Shown here piece after piece: positions 54,588 through 57,964 of a DNA stretch of 57,964 nt. Each line of letters starts with the position of its first letter. The first letter of the stretch is position 1. The position numbers were made by a program, and so were the translations under genes. This DNA comes from Rivularia sp. T60_A2020_040. GTDB taxonomy: Bacteria > Cyanobacteriota > Cyanobacteriia > Cyanobacteriales > Nostocaceae. The notes under the pieces were generated by a model that ran no database searches, had not been told where the DNA came from, and saw only the letters and a program-made list of their open reading frames with translations. The DNA lies in assembly GCA_015272215.1 (NCBI GenBank), contig JACYMD010000042.1, positions 1 to 57,964 on the forward strand, given 5' to 3'.

Positions 54588-54651
54588 AGAAGTCGGGTTT
54601 TTACAAAGATTTTTTGTTACTACAGATATTTATCTTAAAAACCCGACTTCT
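54588..54651. repeat. 15-bp perfect inverted repeat (AGAAGTCGGGTTTTT)
   Basis: AGAAGTCGGGTTTTT (54588-54602) and AAAAACCCGACTTCT (54637-54651) with a 34-bp loop, and a further CCCGACTT copy at 54653. This hairpin is a common multi-copy intergenic repeat in cyanobacteria. Confidence 0.75.
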
Positions 54652-54683
54652 CCCGACTTAAATCTACTGTCAATCCAAATTTG

Positions 54684-55010
54684 TTAATTCCCGATTGGAT
54701 CTCGCTTACCTATTCCTAATTCCCTCAGCTTTAACTTTACGCTTTCCCACTCAACCCCACAGTAGTAATATTTTTTATCTAAAATATTGGCAATGTAATA
54801 ACCTTGTTTTCCACCGTTAATGCGGAATAGTTCGACGGCTACCTTTTTCATTGAAGTACCAAAAGCTTTGAATTCTTCGGATGGTGATAAATCTGGGGCG
54901 TTATATAAATTTATAAACGGTTCGCCATGTTTAAATGCCCAGCCGTTGCCCCGACGCTGAATAATTTGATAGTAAACAGGACAAAAAACTGTAGTGTTAG
55001 AATCTGCCAT
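54684..55010 (-). CDS. Conserved hypothetical protein, 108 residues
   Basis: A 108-residue soluble protein: TVFCPVYYQIIQRRGNGWAF, GTSMKKVAVELFRINGGKQG, YYCGVEWESVKLKLRELGIG. No domain is recognised. The Trp/Tyr-rich pattern and the KLRELGIG end give no function. It is likely a real gene, with a clean start and an upstream region shared with the next small gene. Confidence 0.55.
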   Translation of the reverse strand: MADSNTTVFCPVYYQIIQRRGNGWAFKHGEPFINLYNAPDLSPSEEFKAFGTSMKKVAVELFRINGGKQGYYIANILDKKYYYCGVEWESVKLKLRELGIGKRDPIGN

Positions 55011-55078
55011 AATCTTTATAGGGGTTAAAATACTCGAATAAAACCCCTAGTGGATTACTAGGGGCTACTAACTATATG

Positions 55079-55270
55079 TTAGTTATTAGCGTTGTCTTGA
55101 GAGCCTGGTTCGTCTGCAATATCGTCCAGGTCATCTCTAACAACTTCCGAATCAACGAGGTATGTTTCCCCCGATACTTCATCCCTTTTTTTCCAAAGTC
55201 CTTGGAATAAACGAATAAAAACTTTTACCGGGTTCCAAATACTTCGATGACCGTTACCATCTTTGCTCAA
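55079..55270 (-). CDS. Hypothetical small protein, 63 residues
   Basis: A 63-residue frame starting MSKDGNGHRSIWNPVKVFIR with an acidic C-terminal tail (DLDDIADEPGSQDNANN). It is preceded by AAAAGGAGGTAAATG, a very strong ribosome binding site (TAAAAGGAGGTAA), which argues that it is translated. No family recognised. Confidence 0.6.
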   Translation of the reverse strand: MSKDGNGHRSIWNPVKVFIRLFQGLWKKRDEVSGETYLVDSEVVRDDLDDIADEPGSQDNANN

Positions 55271-55346
55271 TCATTTACCTCCTTTTAAAACGCAAAAAGG
55301 GATTTTTTTATCCCCAGATTAATTTTACCACTTTTAATGAATAAGC

Positions 55347-55553
55347 TTAACCACTTTTATTTACATCAGTTATGTTTTTGGTAGCAATTAATATTAATTC
55401 ACCAGACGCGATCGCATCCAATAATTGACCAGTTGACCCTTGATTAGAGTGAGTATAGCCTAATAATTGAGCAATTTCTTTGAGTTTTTCTCCCGTTCCC
55501 TGTGCAACCCTAGCGTGTAAATTTGTCCGGTCTAGTTTTTTCCTACCTGCCAT
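55347..55553 (-). CDS. Hypothetical small basic protein, possibly DNA-binding
   Basis: A 68-residue protein starting MAGRKKLDRTNLHARVAQGT (ATG at 55553; an upstream ATG would add three residues). GEKLKEIAQLLGYTHSNQGS plus TGQLLDAIASGEL looks like a helix-rich, possibly ribbon-helix-helix-type small regulator. Placed upstream of the 63-residue gene on the same strand, 76 bp apart. Function unknown. Confidence 0.55.
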   Translation of the reverse strand: MAGRKKLDRTNLHARVAQGTGEKLKEIAQLLGYTHSNQGSTGQLLDAIASGELILIATKNITDVNKSG

Positions 55554-55748
55554 ATTCGTCAACTGTTTTTATATAAAAATGGTTTACATAAATAGAATAA
55601 CAGAAATAAAAATAAACCAGAGCGAATACTAAAAGCGTCTTGAATTTATATGTATTGATGTAGAATCGACTTCAACGATAGAGGAACTTGCAAGCAAATG
55701 TATGGAATTGATATCGGAAAACGTCTAGGATTCCGGGTCTTTTTATAC

Positions 55749-56327
55749 TTAATCCGGAAAAGCCAAACCAGTTCTGGGGTCGCGGATGTATAATCCTAAA
55801 GTTAGACTCCGCATCACTTCATCCCATACGGGTGTGCATTGTTCTGCTTGGTCAGCCCAAAACTCGAATGTGATTAAACATTGAATATTTGAACCTATCG
55901 CGATACAAGTGCGGGAAAAGGCTTCTCGTGGTTCTTCCTGAGTGTCGATAAATTTCATCTCAATCCAGACAATGCGAGCCGTTTGACGCTTGACGGTAAT
56001 GATTTCACCGACTTCAAAAGGATTGCGACTGTCATCTGCAATTATCTGCCTCAAAGTACGTTTTAAGGGAAATAAACTCCAATCCCTTGGCGGTAAATGA
56101 TTGTAAGATACTTCTAAACCACAATCATCTAATGGTGGTTTTTTGTCACAGAATCTGAATGAATTTTCTTTGGGTTCAAAATGCCAATCATGAGGAACAT
56201 TGAAGCGAACAGCCCCTCTACCTGCGACAAATATCTTATACTCTGGTGGAGATTCCCAATGATGGTCGGGATTTAGTTCAAGCGTTTCCTTAATCCAGTT
56301 GAGATTACTTTTTTTACGCTTTGCCAT
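55749..56327 (-). CDS. Conserved hypothetical protein, 192 residues
   Basis: This protein starts at MAKRKKSNLNWIKETLELNP; the longer frame adds 13 unlikely residues. Features include EYKIFVAGRGAVRFNVPHDW, CGLEVSYNHLPPRDWSLFPL and a long beta-rich end (CLITFEFWADQAEQCTPVWD, EVMRSLTLG). The pattern of DW, conserved Trp and the closing VWDEVMRSL suggests a family that scores exported or secretion-associated proteins, but I cannot name it. Leftward and monocistronic. Confidence 0.6.
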   Translation of the reverse strand: MAKRKKSNLNWIKETLELNPDHHWESPPEYKIFVAGRGAVRFNVPHDWHFEPKENSFRFCDKKPPLDDCGLEVSYNHLPPRDWSLFPLKRTLRQIIADDSRNPFEVGEIITVKRQTARIVWIEMKFIDTQEEPREAFSRTCIAIGSNIQCLITFEFWADQAEQCTPVWDEVMRSLTLGLYIRDPRTGLAFPD

Positions 56328-56587
56328 AGTTCTTCTTGTATTCGTCCACTTGATCAATAGTACCAAATTGGCAATCTTTAATTAAATTAAATTCGCTCCC
56401 TATCTTAATCTCCCACCACACAACGCTCTGTCAACTGATACTTCCTTCCGGGCAGAAGATTACCAATTACCGATTACCCATTACCAGCCCTCACAGACAG
56501 TAGGAGTGTTTAACCGGACGTGATATAACTATTCAATTTGTACCCTAAATCTTAGAGAATAAGAATAAATTACTTAGGGTTAGCCTT

Positions 56588-57331
56588 ATGACTTTAAAAC
56601 GTCGGCATTTTTTATATTTACTCGGAGTTGGTGTAAGTACGTTTGCTTTGGAGACTAGTGCTTTAGCGGATCAAAAAAGTTCTACTTCGACAATTGCTCA
56701 AAATGGCTCGGATGCTGTACAGTTACCGCCTTTACCTTACGATTATAAAGCCTTGGAACCTCATATAGATGCCAGAACAATGGAGTTTCATCACGATAAG
56801 CATCATGCGGCTTATGTGAAAAATTTAAATGCAGCTTTGAATAAACATCCAGAGTTGAAACAAAAAAATGTCGAAGAATTGTTGGTTAATCTCAATAGTG
56901 TACCCGTTGATATTCGCAATACAGTACGGAATAATGGTGGTGGTCATGTCAACCACTCGATGTTCTGGAAAATCATGAAACCCAATGGTGGCGGGGAACC
57001 CAACGGTGCGATCGCAACTGCAATTCAGAAAGATTTTGGCAGTTTCAGTAATTTGAAAAAACAATTTAACGAAGCTGGTGCAAAGCGTTTTGGTAGTGGT
57101 TGGGCTTGGTTGGTGCGTAACAAAAATGGCAAGTTGGAAGTGATGAGTACTGCTAACCAAGATAGTCCTTTTAGTGAAGGTAAATATCCCATCATGGGTA
57201 ACGATGTTTGGGAACACGCATATTATCTTAATTACCAAAACCGTCGTAATGACTATTTAGAAGCTTGGTGGAATACAATTAACTGGGATGAAGTTAATCA
57301 ACGATTTGAACAAGCACAGAAATTTGTTTAA
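56588..57331 (+). CDS. sodA: Tat-exported Mn/Fe superoxide dismutase
   Basis: This 247-residue protein begins with a twin-arginine signal ([20 protein letters not shown]), then the SOD fold (about 45-245): [20 protein letters not shown], metal ligands in [20 protein letters not shown], and [24 protein letters not shown] and the GGGHVNHS stretch favour manganese, as in MnSOD of heterocystous cyanobacteria. It detoxifies superoxide in the periplasm or thylakoid lumen. A strong terminator follows at 57348. Confidence 0.92.
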   Translation: MTLKRRHFLYLLGVGVSTFALETSALADQKSSTSTIAQNGSDAVQLPPLPYDYKALEPHIDARTMEFHHDKHHAAYVKNLNAALNKHPELKQKNVEELLVNLNSVPVDIRNTVRNNGGGHVNHSMFWKIMKPNGGGEPNGAIATAIQKDFGSFSNLKKQFNEAGAKRFGSGWAWLVRNKNGKLEVMSTANQDSPFSEGKYPIMGNDVWEHAYYLNYQNRRNDYLEAWWNTINWDEVNQRFEQAQKFV

Positions 57332-57347
57332 AGTTTAAATTTAGTTA

Positions 57348-57388
57348 TAGGGGAGGTAAATTGTCCTGTGTTCTCCTCCCCTAATTTT
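57348..57388 (+). terminator. Terminator between sodA and the PsiE-like gene
   Basis: TAGGGGAGG and CCTCCCCTA form a 9-bp GC-rich stem, with ATTTTAAAT after it. It serves the rightward sodA and possibly the leftward convergent gene as well. Confidence 0.8.
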
Positions 57389-57391
57389 AAA

Positions 57392-57904
57392 TTAAAAAGG
57401 ACATTGCTCGGTTAATGAAGCATCTTCTTCGTGTAAAGAATGATTTTGATATATAGTATTAGAATTAACTGAATTAAACCGCTCGTACATCCACACTCGT
57501 AAACATAAAAGTCCGCCCAAAACTGTCAAAAAAAGGCATATTCCCAACAGTTTATCCAAAGGAATTTCTACAACTCCTTGTAAAAGTATTTCCCGTAAAG
57601 CTGAGACTAGAGAAACTTCTACTGCTGCACCAATTGAAATTCTTTGTTCTTGTAGATAAACAATTAAAAGTCGAAATAATTCAACTAAAATCAAGATAAA
57701 TACAATATCAGAAGTAATTGCTTGAAAGTTCAGCGGTTCGAGCAAGGAAAGAAACATCTCTCCTAAACGAATTAACATCACGCAAAATAAACCAATACAT
57801 AGGGAGATGACAATAAAATTTTGGAATATTTCCAAATTACGAACAATCGTATCTCGGTGTAATAAAGATTGCCATTTTTTGTTCAATAAATGATTAGTTT
57901 CCAT
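57392..57904 (-). CDS. PsiE-like membrane protein
   Basis: This 170-residue protein has four predicted membrane helices (LEIFQNFIVISLCIGLFCVM, ITSDIVFILILVELFRLLIV, ALREILLQGVV, LLGICLFLTVLGGLLCLRVW) and the VELFRLLIVYLQEQRISIGA-type motif of the phosphate-starvation-inducible PsiE family. The function of PsiE is unsettled. Its start is at 57904, close to the right edge of the window, so the promoter is barely visible. Confidence 0.75.
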   Translation of the reverse strand: METNHLLNKKWQSLLHRDTIVRNLEIFQNFIVISLCIGLFCVMLIRLGEMFLSLLEPLNFQAITSDIVFILILVELFRLLIVYLQEQRISIGAAVEVSLVSALREILLQGVVEIPLDKLLGICLFLTVLGGLLCLRVWMYERFNSVNSNTIYQNHSLHEEDASLTEQCPF

Positions 57905-57964
57905 AATTACTGGAGTTTAGACTAAACACTACAAAATGACTCAGGAAGGCTGAGTTCAGAAATC

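Larger units (their letters stand above)
51220..57964. mobile_element. Second nifD insertion, left end at the canonical XisA site (right end outside window)
   Basis: GGATTACTCCG at 51220-51230 is exactly the 11-bp core used by XisA in Anabaena PCC 7120. Everything to its right in the window is non-nif. No second copy of the core and no xisA gene appear, so the element, if real, is larger than 6.7 kb. The presence of an EF-G paralogue, SOD and PsiE also fits a chromosomal rearrangement inside the element. Confidence 0.6.

Overview
The window reads as a heterocyst-forming (nostocalean) cyanobacterium. It carries a molybdenum nitrogenase cluster whose genes are split by DNA elements, XisA/XisF-type recombinases, HIP1 octamers (GCGATCGC) in most segments, heptamer tandem repeats (STRRs), and the Asr1405/Asl0597 and DUF2949 small proteins next to nifV-nifZ-nifT.

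Layout. (1) 0-9.4 kb: an FHA protein, a Uma2 nuclease, a 2Fe-2S protein, the leftward asr1405-like/DUF2949/small membrane ORF/nifV/nifZ/nifT block, a decayed GAF-histidine kinase beside a CheR, a quinone-reductase-like enzyme, and a VapBC-type pair with decayed relatives nearby. (2) 10.5-11.75 kb: the 5' part of nifB. (3) 11.75-19.7 kb: foreign DNA with a tyrosine recombinase, an ASCH protein, a membrane-anchored P-loop ATPase and many repeats. It is flanked on the right not by the rest of nifB but by the 3' half of nifS. The nifB 3' end, fdxN and the nifS 5' half are absent. (4) 19.7-21.96 kb: nifS 3' part, nifU, and the nifH 5' part. (5) 21.95-47.54 kb: a 25,580-bp element in nifH, bounded by a 15-bp direct repeat. 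It carries a truncated XisF-like recombinase and a large copper/zinc/manganese homeostasis island. (6) 47.54-48.35 kb: nifH 3' part and nifD 5' part. (7) 48.34-50.10 kb: a 1,755-bp element in nifD carrying one XisA-like recombinase. (8) 50.10-51.23 kb: the middle of nifD, ending exactly at the canonical XisA site GGATTACTCCG. (9) 51.23-57.96 kb: a second nifD insertion (or rearranged chromosome) with an EF-G paralogue, a Mn-type SOD, a PsiE-like protein and hypotheticals. The nifD 3' end and nifK are not in the window.

How the parts work together. Joining the nifH halves across the 15-bp repeat gives an intact 297-residue reading frame. Joining nifD across its 7-bp repeat restores the expected GPIKDM segment. 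So nitrogenase expression should need programmed excision. The metal island is organised by three regulatory codes visible in the DNA: four MerR-type promoters with long spacers, eight ATGAA-N6-ATGAA direct repeats probably read by the two OmpR-type response regulators, and two SmtB/ArsR-type operators. They sit in front of a CopA ATPase, a CusBA efflux system, a Zn/Cd ATPase, a Cys-rich copper-binding protein, DUF411 and other secreted proteins, and a group 2 sigma factor. A cell that excises this element would lose the island from the chromosome. The nifB-nifS junction cannot be restored by one simple excision. It is either an assembly collapse between two elements or a real rearrangement.
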